The notes below the pieces were generated by a model. It was not told the origin of the DNA, ran no database searches, and was given only the letters and a program-made list of their open reading frames with translations. A stretch of 64,000 bases of DNA. Source: Shimia_B sp039815465. Its GTDB lineage: Bacteria > Pseudomonadota > Alphaproteobacteria > Rhodobacterales > Rhodobacteraceae. Made by a program: the position numbers and the translations under genes. The stretch lies in NCBI GenBank assembly GCA_039815465.1, contig JBCBZG010000021.1, positions 7,959 through 71,958 of the forward strand, given 5' to 3'. Each line of letters starts with the position of its first letter. The stretch's first letter is position 1. Positions 40,443-49,386 of this stretch are shown in pieces.

Positions 40443-41069
40443 ATGGACCACGCACAGTTCTGGGACCGCGTTGCGGACAAATACGCCAGGGACAAGATCG
40501 CCGACCCGGAGGCGTATGAATACACGCTGGGTCGTACGGCGAGCTACCTGCGACCCGGGGACCATGTCATCGAGTTCGGGGCGGGGACGGCATCGACGGC
40601 GCTGCGTCTTGCGCTGGGGGTGGAGCGTTACACGGCCACCGACATTTCTGCGGAGATGGTTCGGATCGGGCGGGAGAAGCTCGCCCAGGACCCTGTGCCG
40701 GGGCTCGACATCGAAGTCGGCAGTTTCGCGACCATGCGAGGCGGGTCCTATGATGCGGTGCTGGCGTTCAACCTTTTTCATCTGTCGCCGGACATTCCGG
40801 GCGCTTTGGCGGATGCGCGGGCGATGCTGCGGCCGGGGGGGCATTTCATCTCCAAAACGCCGTGCCTGGGCGATCATCCGGGGTGGCTGAAGCGCAACGG
40901 CATCCGCGCGGCGATCCCGGTGATGCAGATGTTCGGCAAGGCGCCGCGTCCGGTGACCTTGCTAACGATTGCGGATCTGGAACGGATGGTGATCCGCGCC
41001 GGGTTCGAGATCGTGGAGACGGGCAATTACCCGGCCTCCGCCCCCAGCCGCTACATTGTGGCGCGCTAG
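40443..41069 (+). CDS. Class I SAM-dependent methyltransferase
   Basis: 208-aa methyltransferase. Motif I VIEFGAGTASTALRLA near residue 43, TATDISAEMVRIGREKL (motif II), and the LAFNLFHLSPDIPGALADARAMLRPGG segment typical of the UbiE/Methyltransf_11 group. ATG at 40443 follows AAAGGAG. Substrate unknown. Its stop overlaps the end of the convergent aminotransferase gene. Confidence 0.85.
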   Translation: MDHAQFWDRVADKYARDKIADPEAYEYTLGRTASYLRPGDHVIEFGAGTASTALRLALGVERYTATDISAEMVRIGREKLAQDPVPGLDIEVGSFATMRGGSYDAVLAFNLFHLSPDIPGALADARAMLRPGGHFISKTPCLGDHPGWLKRNGIRAAIPVMQMFGKAPRPVTLLTIADLERMVIRAGFEIVETGNYPASAPSRYIVAR

Positions 41070-42181
41070 AAGCGGGTGAGGAAGTCGCTGAGTTTCGGTA
41101 GGCCCTCGGCCAGTGCCTCGGGCTTGTTGGCGAAACCGATGCGGAGGGTGCCTTCCTCGCCGAAGGCCGCGCCGGGGGTGAGGAGGACGCCGGTGTCTTC
41201 CAGCAGGGTTCGGCAGAACTCGTAAGATCCTATGGGGGAGTCGTAGCTGAGCAGGGTAACCGTCCCTGCGGTCGGGCGGACCCAGCTTACGCCAGGGGTG
41301 GCGTCGACCCAGTTTGCCAGGGTTGCAAGGTTCGCGCGGGTGATGCGCCGGGCGCGATCCAGCAGGGCGTCGCGGGCCTCCAACGCCAGCCCGGCAAGGT
41401 GCTCGTCGAGGACACCCACGGCGATGGTGGTGTAGTCGCGGTGCTGCATTGCGGCCTCCAGCACCTCGGGCGGGCCTGCGATCCAGCCCACGCGCAGACC
41501 AGCCAGCGCGTAGGCTTTGGACAGGCCGCCTGTGGCGAGGCCGCGGTCGTAGAGGTCGACGATGGAGGGGGTCATGCCGTCGCCATCCTGCCCGGTGCCG
41601 CGATAAACCTCGTCGGAGAGGACATAGGCCCCTTCGCGGCGCGCGATTTCGACTATGTCTTGGAGCATGGCACGGGGCACGGCCGCGCCGGTGGGGTTGT
41701 TGGGGTTCACCAGCGAGATGACCTTTGCCCCTTTTGTCAGCGCGGCGAGTTCGGTGGTGTCGGGCAGGTAGGCGTCTTCGGCCCGTAGCCGCAATTCGCG
41801 CACCTCCGCCCCTAGGCTTGCAGGGATGGCGGTGTGTTGCTGGTAGGTTGGCACGATGCTGACGACAGTATCGCCCGGCCCCACGAGCGCGCGCCACGCC
41901 AGATCATTTGCGCCGATGGTGCCGTGCGTCGTGAGGACCTGCGCGGGATCGTGGGCGGCGTAGGTCGCCGCAATGGCAGTTCTGAGCCGTTCCGACCCCT
42001 CAATCGCGCCGTAAGTAAGGGGCCGGTCGTCCAACCCCTCAAAGAGCCCGCCATTCACACCCGCAAGCGCGCGCAGCTCGGCCATGGAGATCGAATGCAC
42101 GCAAGTCTCCGCCAGGTTGTGGCGGCAGCGCGTCTCTGTCTCGTTCATCCATTGCTCGACGGCGAAGGGGGTGATGTACAC
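41066..42181 (-). CDS. PLP-dependent aminotransferase, class I/II fold
   Basis: 371-aa fold-type I aminotransferase. PLP-binding signatures: SLVNPNNPTGAA, VLSDEVYRG, and the Schiff-base lysine in GGLSKAYALAGLRVGW; C-terminal LRIGFANKPEALAEGL carries the substrate-carboxylate Arg. The N-terminal FAVEQWMNETETRCRHNLAETCV segment is typical of a distinct subgroup sometimes annotated near capreomycidine-synthase-like enzymes; specific substrate unknown. GTG start overlapping the HNH stop by one base (TAGTG). Last gene of the pepF-HNH-aminotransferase run. Confidence 0.83.
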   Translation of the reverse strand: MYITPFAVEQWMNETETRCRHNLAETCVHSISMAELRALAGVNGGLFEGLDDRPLTYGAIEGSERLRTAIAATYAAHDPAQVLTTHGTIGANDLAWRALVGPGDTVVSIVPTYQQHTAIPASLGAEVRELRLRAEDAYLPDTTELAALTKGAKVISLVNPNNPTGAAVPRAMLQDIVEIARREGAYVLSDEVYRGTGQDGDGMTPSIVDLYDRGLATGGLSKAYALAGLRVGWIAGPPEVLEAAMQHRDYTTIAVGVLDEHLAGLALEARDALLDRARRITRANLATLANWVDATPGVSWVRPTAGTVTLLSYDSPIGSYEFCRTLLEDTGVLLTPGAAFGEEGTLRIGFANKPEALAEGLPKLSDFLTRF

Positions 42182-42972
42182 TACGATCTGTCCTTAAGAT
42201 ATCCGCTGAAAAACAACAGCTTACGCACTTGATCGACGGTCAAGATTTCCCTCCCACGATGGATCATTGCGTGGCAGTTTGGGCATACCGCAACCAGATC
42301 TTTCCCTGGGTCTACCAAATGGCGTTCTTGCTTGTTCCCGAGCGGATTTACATGGTGAATGTGAATGAAGTCATCCCCTACCTCGCCGTAGCGTTCCCCA
42401 AAATCTACATCGCAGCAGGCGCACGGCAGGCGCCCATTTGATTTAGACTTCGCGAAAAGCACAGCGGCCCGCCGAAGCTCTGGGTCACGCTGATAGACGT
42501 TAGTTGTAACTTGCTTTTCAGCGCCTTCGTACTTTGGTTGCGCTTCAAGTTGCAGCGGCGATAGGGCTGGCCTGTCATCTGCAGATAACAGGAAAAAACT
42601 TGTGATCTTCTGTCGCTCTTTGGTTTCATGAGGGCGGCTGAAGCCAACCTGGGATGCATGAAGGTGCAGTTTAGTGAACTCTTCACACTCGTTTAGGGCG
42701 TTTCTCCAAAGTGAGGTGTACAACGGGTCGCCGAACTTGACTTCAACCAAGCCCTCTGCCGCCGCCACCGACCGAACCTGCCGCTTGCTCCCGCGACTCT
42801 CCTGCCAGTTAGATTCGAGAGCTCGCAGTGCCCACCCGAAGGGCACGATCGGACCATCGGGAGCGTCCAAGGCTAGAAATAGCAAAGCGTTTCTATAGTT
42901 CAAAGCATATGCGCGCGGGTCGGCGTCCTTGCGCTTCAGATAAGCTTTTAGACCACCCTCAAGGTCTCTCAC
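42181..42972 (-). CDS. HNH endonuclease, lower-GC insert in an operon
   Basis: 263-aa protein. The C-terminal HNH/McrA-like nuclease domain (about 185-250) has a Cys pair CACC, the HIHHVNPLG core, CPNC and MIHRG, giving a zinc-supported beta-beta-alpha metal site. The N-terminal 170 residues (LNYRNALLFLALDAPDGPI, AEGLVEVKFGDPLYTSLW) are not recognised and may read a DNA modification or other signal. GC is visibly lower (roughly half) than the neighbouring genes and codon use is mixed, suggesting acquisition. Yet it starts with GTGA overlap on the pepF stop and ends with TAGTG overlap on the aminotransferase start. A stand-alone defence or modification-dependent nuclease is possible (inference). 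Confidence 0.8.
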   Translation of the reverse strand: MRDLEGGLKAYLKRKDADPRAYALNYRNALLFLALDAPDGPIVPFGWALRALESNWQESRGSKRQVRSVAAAEGLVEVKFGDPLYTSLWRNALNECEEFTKLHLHASQVGFSRPHETKERQKITSFFLLSADDRPALSPLQLEAQPKYEGAEKQVTTNVYQRDPELRRAAVLFAKSKSNGRLPCACCDVDFGERYGEVGDDFIHIHHVNPLGNKQERHLVDPGKDLVAVCPNCHAMIHRGREILTVDQVRKLLFFSGYLKDRS

Positions 42973-44774
42973 CCCTCCATCGCCTCCAGCTCGTCGATGA
43001 AGCCTTCGATCATGCTGAGCCCCTTGTCCCAGAAGGCGGGGTCGGAGGCATCGAGGCCGAAGGGCGCCAGGAGGTCGGAGTGGTGTTTGGAGCCGCCGGC
43101 GCGCAGCATCTCGAAATACTTGTCCTGGAAGCCTGCGTCGCCCTCTTCGTAGACCGCGTAGAGCGCGTTCACGAGCCCGTCGCCGAAGGCGTAGGCGTAG
43201 ACGTAGAAGGGGGAGTGGACGAAGTGGGGGATGTAGGCCCAGAACGTCTCGTACCCGTCCATGAAGTTGAAGACGGGACCGAGGGATTGCGCCTGCACCG
43301 ACATCCAGAGCGCGTTGATGTCGTCTGGGGTCAGTTCACCTTCGGCCCGGGCCGCGTGGAGTTTGCATTCGAAGTCGTAGAAGGCGATCTGGCGGACGAC
43401 GGTGTTGATCATATCCTCGACTTTTCCGGCGAGCAGGACCTTCTTCTGCTCGGGCGTCTCAGCGGCGGCGAGCAGTTTGCGGAAGGTGAGCATTTCGCCG
43501 AAGACGGAGGCCGTTTCGGCGAGCGTGAGCGGCGTGGAGGACAGAAGTTCGCCTTGATCGGCGGCCAGCACTTGGTGGACGCCGTGGCCCAGCTCATGCG
43601 CCAGCGTCATCACGTCCCGCTGTTTGCCCAAATAGTTGAGCATCACATAGGGGTGCGCGGTGGTGACGGTGGGGTGGGCAAAGGCGCCCGGTGCCTTACC
43701 CGGCTTCACTGGCGCGTCGATCCAGCCCTCTTTGAAGAACGGCTCCGCCAAGTCGCCCATGCGGGGGTCGAAGGCGCTGTAAGCCTCCATCACTGTTTGC
43801 TCGGCCTGGTCCCAGCCGATGACGGTGTCGTCCTCCATAGGCAGCGGTGCGTTGCGGTCCCAGACTTCGAGCGTGTCGAGGCCCAGCCATTTGGCTTTGA
43901 GCTTGTAGTAGCGGTGGGAGAGGCGCGGGTAGGCGGCGACGACGGCGTCGCGGAGCGCTTGGACGACCTCGGCCTCCACATGGTTGGCGAGGTGGCGGGC
44001 CGCTTGCGGCGTGGGCATTTTGCGCCACTGGTCCTCGATCTGCTTTTCCTTGGCGAGCGTGTTGTGGACGCGGGAGAAGATTTTGACATTCTCACCAAAG
44101 GTCTCGGCCAGCGCCCGCGCGCCTGCCTCGCGCTGGGTGCGGTCCTGTTCGGAGAGCAGGTTCAGGGTTTCCTCGATCCCCATCGGCACGCCGTCCACGG
44201 TGAATTCAAGGCCCGCGATGGTTTCGTCAAAGAGGCGGTTCCATGCGGCGGCGCCCACGGTGGACTGGTCGTGGAGGAACTTTTCGAGCTCGTCAGAGAG
44301 CTGGTGCGGCTTCATCGCGCGCATGCGGTCGAAGATGGGCGTGTAGCGGGCGAGGTCGGCGCTTGCGGCGAGGAGCCCGGCCAGATGTTCATCGTCAAGG
44401 CGGTTGAATTCCAGCGACCAGAAGACGAGCGGCGTGGTGGCGACGGTCATGCGGTCCTGGGCGTCGGCCATAAATTTGGCGCGGTCGGCGTCGGTGGTCA
44501 CCTGGTAGTAGCGCAGGCCCGCGTAGGACATGAGCTTGCCGCCGATGATGTCGATCTGCTCGTAGCGCTCTACGGCCTTGAGCATCCCTGCGGCGTCGAG
44601 CGTGGCGAGCTTGCCCTCGTAATCAGCGGCGAAGGCGGCGCATTCCGTTTCAATCCAGGCCATGTCGCTCTCGAACGCGGGATCGTCCTGGCCAGCGTAG
44701 AGGTCGCTGAGATCCCATTCGGGCAGATCGCCCAGATCGCCGGTGCCATGGGTCGGGTTCGCGTCGTGATACAT
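42969..44774 (-). CDS. pepF: M3-family oligoendopeptidase PepF
   Basis: 601-aa zinc metallopeptidase of the M3 family that cleaves short peptides in the cytoplasm. The HEXXH motif HELGHGVHQ lies near residue 388, followed at the expected distance by ETASVFGEML carrying the third zinc ligand (Glu). N-terminal helical region and length match PepF-type enzymes. The start context is TGTATCACGA-free and the ribosome site AAAGGCACCTC is weak. Its stop overlaps the HNH gene. First gene of the operon; repeat family F copy 2 lies upstream. Confidence 0.92.
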   Translation of the reverse strand: MYHDANPTHGTGDLGDLPEWDLSDLYAGQDDPAFESDMAWIETECAAFAADYEGKLATLDAAGMLKAVERYEQIDIIGGKLMSYAGLRYYQVTTDADRAKFMADAQDRMTVATTPLVFWSLEFNRLDDEHLAGLLAASADLARYTPIFDRMRAMKPHQLSDELEKFLHDQSTVGAAAWNRLFDETIAGLEFTVDGVPMGIEETLNLLSEQDRTQREAGARALAETFGENVKIFSRVHNTLAKEKQIEDQWRKMPTPQAARHLANHVEAEVVQALRDAVVAAYPRLSHRYYKLKAKWLGLDTLEVWDRNAPLPMEDDTVIGWDQAEQTVMEAYSAFDPRMGDLAEPFFKEGWIDAPVKPGKAPGAFAHPTVTTAHPYVMLNYLGKQRDVMTLAHELGHGVHQVLAADQGELLSSTPLTLAETASVFGEMLTFRKLLAAAETPEQKKVLLAGKVEDMINTVVRQIAFYDFECKLHAARAEGELTPDDINALWMSVQAQSLGPVFNFMDGYETFWAYIPHFVHSPFYVYAYAFGDGLVNALYAVYEEGDAGFQDKYFEMLRAGGSKHHSDLLAPFGLDASDPAFWDKGLSMIEGFIDELEAMEG

Positions 44775-44849
44775 GAGGTGCCTTTCTGTCGCTTCGTCCT
44801 ATCTGTGCCACCCGCGCTCAATCGGCAACCACCCCGCGTGTTTTTCAGG

Positions 44850-44920
44850 GCGGGCCCGCCAACCTCCCTTCTGCGCCAGCATACGCTGGCTTGAACTTGA
44901 GGGGGCGCGGCTTCGCCGCG
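44850..44920 (+). repeat. Intergenic repeat family F, copy 2
   Basis: Begins GCGGGCCCGCC, then CCTCCCTTCTGCGCCAGC, the GCCAGC/GCTGGC hairpin, TTGAACTTGAGGGGG and a CGCGGC-TTC-GCCGCG hairpin. Layout and most bases match copy 1 at 37816-37888. It lies between the pepF start and the amidohydrolase 3' end (both minus strand). Confidence 0.75.
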
Positions 44921-44934
44921 GTTTGCCTCCGGCG

Positions 44935-44991
44935 GAGGTATTGTCGGCCAAAGGAAGCTGTGGGTCTTTCTTCCTTTGGCTGAAATACCTC
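44935..44991 (-). terminator. Long two-stage hairpin after the amidohydrolase operon
   Basis: Outer stem GAGGTATT/AATACCTC (8 bp) and inner stem GCCAAAGGAAG/CTTCCTTTGGC (11 bp), separated by small internal loops. It is 28 bases after the amidohydrolase stop and probably ends the ligase operon; a T-run is lacking. CCTCCGGCGGAGG just beyond adds a further short hairpin. Confidence 0.5.
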
Positions 44992-45019
44992 GGGGAGCGC
45001 GAGGGGCTGGCCCCTCGTT

Positions 45020-45880
45020 TCAGAGGTCGAAGAGCTTGGTGGGGTTGGTGGTGAGGACCTTTTGGCGGGTGTCAATCGAGGCCACGGCGTCGAAAGCGTC
45101 GAGGAGAGTGGCGGCGCTGGGCATATGCGCCTCGGCGAGCATGAGGTGGGGCCAGTCGGTGCCCCAGAGGAGGCGGTCGGGGTTGGCGGCGATGGCGGCC
45201 TCGACGAAGGGGGCGGCGGCCTCGTAGGGCGCGTCGCAGAGGCGGTAGAGGGCGGAGAGTTTGAGGTAGATTTTGCCCTCGGCAAGTAGGCTGAGGAGCG
45301 TTTGGAAGCCGGGGTTTTGTGTGCCGAGTGACAGGTCGGGCCAGCCAAGGTGGTCGATGACGAGGGGGACGCCGAGTTTTGGGATGTCTTCGGCGATCTC
45401 GGTCATGTGTTTGTGGCTGTTGAGCAGCATTTGGATGTGGAGGCCATGGGCGGCGAGCATTGGGGCCATGGCTTTTGCACCGGCCCAGCTGAGCACGCCG
45501 CCGTGGACGTAGTTCAGGCGGACGGCGACCATGCGGGCGTCTGCGAAGCTCTTGATGTCGGCCTCTGTTGCCTCATCGGGGAGGAGGCCCACGCCTTTGG
45601 CCCGCGCGCCCATGCGGCGGACGGCGTCTAGCGTGATGGAGTTGTCGGTGCCGTAGAGGATGGAGTGGACGAGGATCGCTTTCTCGAACCCGAGCGCGTC
45701 CATGACGGCCTCGTAGCGGGCGAGCCAGGTGTCGAGCGTGGCCTCGTCGGCGGGGTCCTCGACGCGGCCGGACCAGAGGGGAAAGTCGCTGCCCACCAGG
45801 TGGAGGTGGCTGTCGACCGCGCCCGGCGGTGCGCGGCGGGCAGGGGCGGTCGGGGCGGGGGGCATTGTTGCCTTATCCAT
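45020..45880 (-). CDS. Amidohydrolase-family lactonase/decarboxylase-like protein
   Basis: 286-aa TIM-barrel amidohydrolase related to the LigI/PDC-hydrolase (COG3618) group. Metal or catalytic residues are in VDSHLHLVGSDFPLW (H-x-H), VIDHLGWPD and GTDWPH. Such enzymes hydrolyse lactones such as 2-pyrone-4,6-dicarboxylate. The first 18 residues are Ala/Pro-rich and the real start could be the Met at position 6. It overlaps the ligase 3' end by eight bases and is the last gene of the exonuclease-esterase-ligase operon; no functional connection to DNA repair is obvious. Confidence 0.8.
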   Translation of the reverse strand: MDKATMPPAPTAPARRAPPGAVDSHLHLVGSDFPLWSGRVEDPADEATLDTWLARYEAVMDALGFEKAILVHSILYGTDNSITLDAVRRMGARAKGVGLLPDEATEADIKSFADARMVAVRLNYVHGGVLSWAGAKAMAPMLAAHGLHIQMLLNSHKHMTEIAEDIPKLGVPLVIDHLGWPDLSLGTQNPGFQTLLSLLAEGKIYLKLSALYRLCDAPYEAAAPFVEAAIAANPDRLLWGTDWPHLMLAEAHMPSAATLLDAFDAVASIDTRQKVLTTNPTKLFDL

Positions 45881-47465
45881 AGGTCTCCAGCATCGCTTTC
45901 AGGTCGTCATAGGTGTTGGCCTCGGCCATTGGTTTGTCCTTACGCCAGCGGCTCATCCGGGGGAAGCGGAGCGCGACGCCGGATTTGTGACGGGATGAGG
46001 CCTGGATGCCCTCGAAGGCAATCTCAAAAACGTGGTGGGGTGTGACCTGGCGGACGGGGCCGAAGCGCTGGAGGGTGTTTTTCTTTACCCATGCTGTGAT
46101 CTCGCGGAATTCGGCGTCGGTGAGGCCGCTATAGGCCTTGGTGAACGGCACCAGTTCCTCGCCGCGGGGGACGGCGAAGGTGAAGTCGGTGAAGAGGTTC
46201 GCGCGGCGTCCGTGGCCTGCCTGGGCGTAGATCATGACGGCGTCGATGGTGAGCGGGTCGATCTTCCATTTCCACCAGTCGCCCTTTTTGCGGCCACTGA
46301 GGTAGGGGGAGTCCAGGCGTTTGAGCATCAGCCCTTCGGCATGGTTGTCGCGGCTGGTTTGGCGGGTCTCCGCGAGACCTTCCCAGCTGTCGAAGGGGAC
46401 GGTGGGGGAGAGTTGGATGGGAGAGCCCACAGGGAGCGCGCCTATGGTGGCTTCCAGCTGCGCGCGGCGTTCGGACATGGGGCGCATGCGCCAGTCCTCG
46501 CCCGCCCATTCGAGGATGTCGTAGGCCTGGAGGACGACGGGGGCTTCCGCCAACACCTTTTTCGGCACGGTTTTTCGGCCAATGCGACGTTGGAGTTGGG
46601 CGAAGGGGAGCGGCGCGCCATAGGCCCAGGCGAGGACTTCACCGTCGAGCACTGTGCCGTCGGGCAGGAAATCGCGGGCCTGGGCGAGTTCGGGGAAGCG
46701 GTCGGTCATAAGCTCCTCGCCGCGCGACCACAGGTGGTGTTCGCCGCCGCGGACGATGAGTTGGCCGCGGATGCCGTCCCATTTCCATTCGGCTTGCCAG
46801 TCTTCGGGCGGGCCCAAGTCTTCTGGCGTGTCGTCGAGCTGGTAGGCGAGGTAGAACGGGTAGGGGCGGGAGAGGTCTGCGGCGGGGTCGTCTGCCTCGA
46901 TCAGTCGCTCCCAGCTTGTGGTCTCTGGCGTCCAGTTGCCCATGAGTTTGTGGGTGATCACCGGCTCCTCCTGGCCTGTGGCTTGGGCCAGCGCGCGGGT
47001 CATCAGCTTTTGGCTCACACCCACGCGGAAGCCGCCGGTGAGGAGCTTGTTGAAGAGGAAGCGTTCGGTGGGGGCGAGTTGGTCCCAGGCGTCGAGCACG
47101 GTGGCTTTGCGGGCGTCTTCGTCCAGTGTGGGCAGAGTTTTGATCACGCTGATCCAGTGGCTGAGCGACTGGTCGGATTGGCGCGTGGGCGGGGGCAGGA
47201 CGAGGGCGATGGTTTCGGCCAGGTCGCCCACGACCGGGTAGGCTTCTTCAAAGAGCCAGAGGGGGATGCTCGCCTGCTCCGCCGCCCAGCCGCGCAGGTA
47301 GGGGGTGGTGAGGGTGCGTTTGGGGCGGCGGCCGGAGAAGAGGGCGATGCACCAGAGGCGGTCATCCTCGGGCGCGGTTTCGAAATAGGTTTTGAGCGCT
47401 GCTACTTTCGGCAGCGTTTTGGTCGTCTGGTCGATCTGGGTGAAGAGCGCGGCGAAGCGTTTCAT
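45873..47465 (-). CDS. ATP-dependent DNA ligase (Exo-associated type)
   Basis: 530-aa ATP-dependent ligase. An N-terminal helical DNA-binding domain (about 1-190) precedes the adenylation domain with nucleophile Lys228 in EWKWDGIRG, followed by WSRGEELMTDRFPE, DGEVLAW, EGLMLKR and GDWWKWKIDPLTIDAV (motif V), and an OB domain with HHVFEIAFEGIQ. It belongs to the ligases encoded with an MBL-fold exonuclease and, in many bacteria, Lhr helicase and a phosphoesterase (Lhr-Lig-Exo-Pde cluster, known). Here only Lig and Exo are present, with an esterase gene inserted between. Start overlaps the esterase stop as ATGA. Confidence 0.9.
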   Translation of the reverse strand: MKRFAALFTQIDQTTKTLPKVAALKTYFETAPEDDRLWCIALFSGRRPKRTLTTPYLRGWAAEQASIPLWLFEEAYPVVGDLAETIALVLPPPTRQSDQSLSHWISVIKTLPTLDEDARKATVLDAWDQLAPTERFLFNKLLTGGFRVGVSQKLMTRALAQATGQEEPVITHKLMGNWTPETTSWERLIEADDPAADLSRPYPFYLAYQLDDTPEDLGPPEDWQAEWKWDGIRGQLIVRGGEHHLWSRGEELMTDRFPELAQARDFLPDGTVLDGEVLAWAYGAPLPFAQLQRRIGRKTVPKKVLAEAPVVLQAYDILEWAGEDWRMRPMSERRAQLEATIGALPVGSPIQLSPTVPFDSWEGLAETRQTSRDNHAEGLMLKRLDSPYLSGRKKGDWWKWKIDPLTIDAVMIYAQAGHGRRANLFTDFTFAVPRGEELVPFTKAYSGLTDAEFREITAWVKKNTLQRFGPVRQVTPHHVFEIAFEGIQASSRHKSGVALRFPRMSRWRKDKPMAEANTYDDLKAMLETYG

Positions 47466-48289
47466 AGGTGGCTTTTCAAGAATGCGCCGAGGCTGCGGAT
47501 GGAGCGGCGGGCGCTGGGCGACCAGGCGCCGTGCATTTGCCAGACATGGGGGACGCCGTCGAAGATTTCGATCTGGGCACCCGTGCGTGCGGCGAGTGTT
47601 TCGGCGTCGTAGCGCAGGATCTCGCCCGCGCCCACTTGGACAATGGTGGGCACGCGCCCATCGAGATGGGGCAGGGGTGTGAGGCGGCGGTCGGTGGGGT
47701 CGATGTCGCCCATGGCTTTGGCGACGCGGGTGAGCCAGGCGGGGGGGATCAAGAGCTCCCCCCTGAAATCGACATCGGCGTTTTCCCAGCGGGCGAAGTC
47801 GAGCGCGGGGGACAGGAGCGCTGCGGCCACCGGCGCGCGTTCGAGGCAGAGATAGGCGGAGAGATTGCCGCCTGCGCTGTCGCCTGCGACGGCCACGGGA
47901 AGCTCCATCGCGTCGTAGACGGCGAGCGCGTCGTCATGGGCGGTGGGGAATTTGTGTTCCGGGGACAGGCGATAGTCGGGGGCGAAGGCGACGACGCCTG
48001 CCTCCCGCGCGAGGCGGCCGATCAGGTTGCGGTGGGTGCGGGGGGAGCCCATCGTGAAGCCGCCGCCGTGGAAGTAGAGCAGTTTTGGCGGGCCGGTGGT
48101 GCCTTCCGGGCGGAAGGTGAGGCCGGGCACACCGCCATAGGCGCTACGCGTGACGGTGACGTCCTTGGGGGCCGGTTCGAAGGTGGAGGTGAGTTCGAAC
48201 AGTGCGCGCAGGGCGCGTTGGCTGGGGACCATGGCCAGGAACGGGCGCTGCACGTAGCGGGCGTGGAGGCGGAGGGCGGCGTCGCTCAT
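47462..48289 (-). CDS. Alpha/beta-hydrolase, HSL-type esterase
   Basis: 275-aa alpha/beta hydrolase of the hormone-sensitive-lipase group. Oxyanion motif YFHGGGFTMGS near residue 73, nucleophile elbow GDSAGGNLS near 138, and His in DGVPHVWQMHG near 253. Acts on short acyl esters in homologues; natural substrate unknown. ATGA overlaps on both sides (with the exonuclease upstream and the ligase downstream) make it a fixed member of the DNA-repair operon by arrangement. Confidence 0.87.
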   Translation of the reverse strand: MSDAALRLHARYVQRPFLAMVPSQRALRALFELTSTFEPAPKDVTVTRSAYGGVPGLTFRPEGTTGPPKLLYFHGGGFTMGSPRTHRNLIGRLAREAGVVAFAPDYRLSPEHKFPTAHDDALAVYDAMELPVAVAGDSAGGNLSAYLCLERAPVAAALLSPALDFARWENADVDFRGELLIPPAWLTRVAKAMGDIDPTDRRLTPLPHLDGRVPTIVQVGAGEILRYDAETLAARTGAQIEIFDGVPHVWQMHGAWSPSARRSIRSLGAFLKSHL

Positions 48290-49293
48290 GCGGCGTCCTC
48301 GGTCGAGGTGTCGAGGCCCTCGCCCTCATATTCCGTCTCTACGATCGCGGCGTTGTAGCCTTGGCTTTCCAGCCATTGGCGGAAGACGCTCGTGTAGCCG
48401 TGGCTGACGAACACACGCTCGGCCCCTGTTTCGGCGATGGCTGCGTTGAGGCCTGCCCAGTCTGCGTGGTCGGACATCACAAATCCACGGTCGGCGGCCC
48501 GGCGGCGGCGCACCCCGCGCATGGCCATCCAGCCGGAGGCGAAGGCGGTGGAGGCGCCAGTGAACCTGCGCGCCCATGTGGAGCCGAGCGCGGAGGGTGG
48601 GGCGACGATGAGTGCGCCGGGGTGGTCTTTGGACTTTGTTGCGGGGGTCACGAGGGTCGTATCGGGGAGCGCGTAGCCTTGGGCGCGGAGGACGGCGTTG
48701 GTGTTTTCGACCGCGCCGTGGGTGAGGATCGGGCCGATGGACGGGTCGAGGGCGGCGAGGATGCGTTGGGCCTTACCGAGGGAGTAGGCGCCGATGATAG
48801 AGGGGCGGCTTAGGGCGGCATTCCTTGCCCACCAGTCGTTGAGCTCCGCGCGCACTTGGGGTTCGGGCGTCCAGTTGAAGACGGGCAGGCCGAAGGTGCA
48901 TTCGGTGATGAAGGCGTGGCAGGTGACGGGCTCGAAGGGTTCGCTCAGCCCGTCATCGACGACCTTGTAGTCGCCCGATGCGACCCAGACCTCGCCCGCG
49001 ACCTCCACCCGGATTTGGGCGGATCCGGGCACGTGGCCTGCGGGGTGGAAGCTCACGGTGGCGTCGCCGATCTGGCGGGTCTCGCCGTAGGGGATGGTGT
49101 CGAGCGTGATATTGCCCAGGCGGTGGCGGATGACGGGGGCGGCGCCGTCGGTGCTGAGGTACCGCGCATGCCCCGGCCTTGCGTGGTCGGCGTGGCCGTG
49201 GGTGATGAGGGCATTTTCGACAGGGCGCCAGGGGTCGATATAGAAATCCCCCGCCGCGCAGTAGATCCCGCGATCTGTGAAACTGAGCACCAT
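48286..49293 (-). CDS. Ligase-associated MBL-fold DNA exonuclease
   Basis: 335-aa metallo-beta-lactamase/beta-CASP protein. The HxHxDH metal motif is in ITHGHADHARPGH, with further ligands in HPAGHVPGSAQI and SGDYKV and in MSDHADW near residue 270. It matches the ligase-associated exonuclease (Exo) family, which trims DNA or RNA ends in the Lhr-Lig-Exo-Pde repair system. Start at ATG 49293 (MVLSFTDRGIY) fits the family length; the open frame upstream crosses the divergent promoter. First gene of the operon and divergent from the HpaI aldolase gene (93-base gap). Confidence 0.87.
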   Translation of the reverse strand: MVLSFTDRGIYCAAGDFYIDPWRPVENALITHGHADHARPGHARYLSTDGAAPVIRHRLGNITLDTIPYGETRQIGDATVSFHPAGHVPGSAQIRVEVAGEVWVASGDYKVVDDGLSEPFEPVTCHAFITECTFGLPVFNWTPEPQVRAELNDWWARNAALSRPSIIGAYSLGKAQRILAALDPSIGPILTHGAVENTNAVLRAQGYALPDTTLVTPATKSKDHPGALIVAPPSALGSTWARRFTGASTAFASGWMAMRGVRRRRAADRGFVMSDHADWAGLNAAIAETGAERVFVSHGYTSVFRQWLESQGYNAAIVETEYEGEGLDTSTEDAA

Positions 49294-49386
49294 GGGCGTG
49301 AGTGTAGCTGCCCATGCCCGCTTGCCAAGGCGCGCCGCGCGTGGTGGGGTCCGCAAAACACGTGGACACATCGCTGGGAGGCACCC

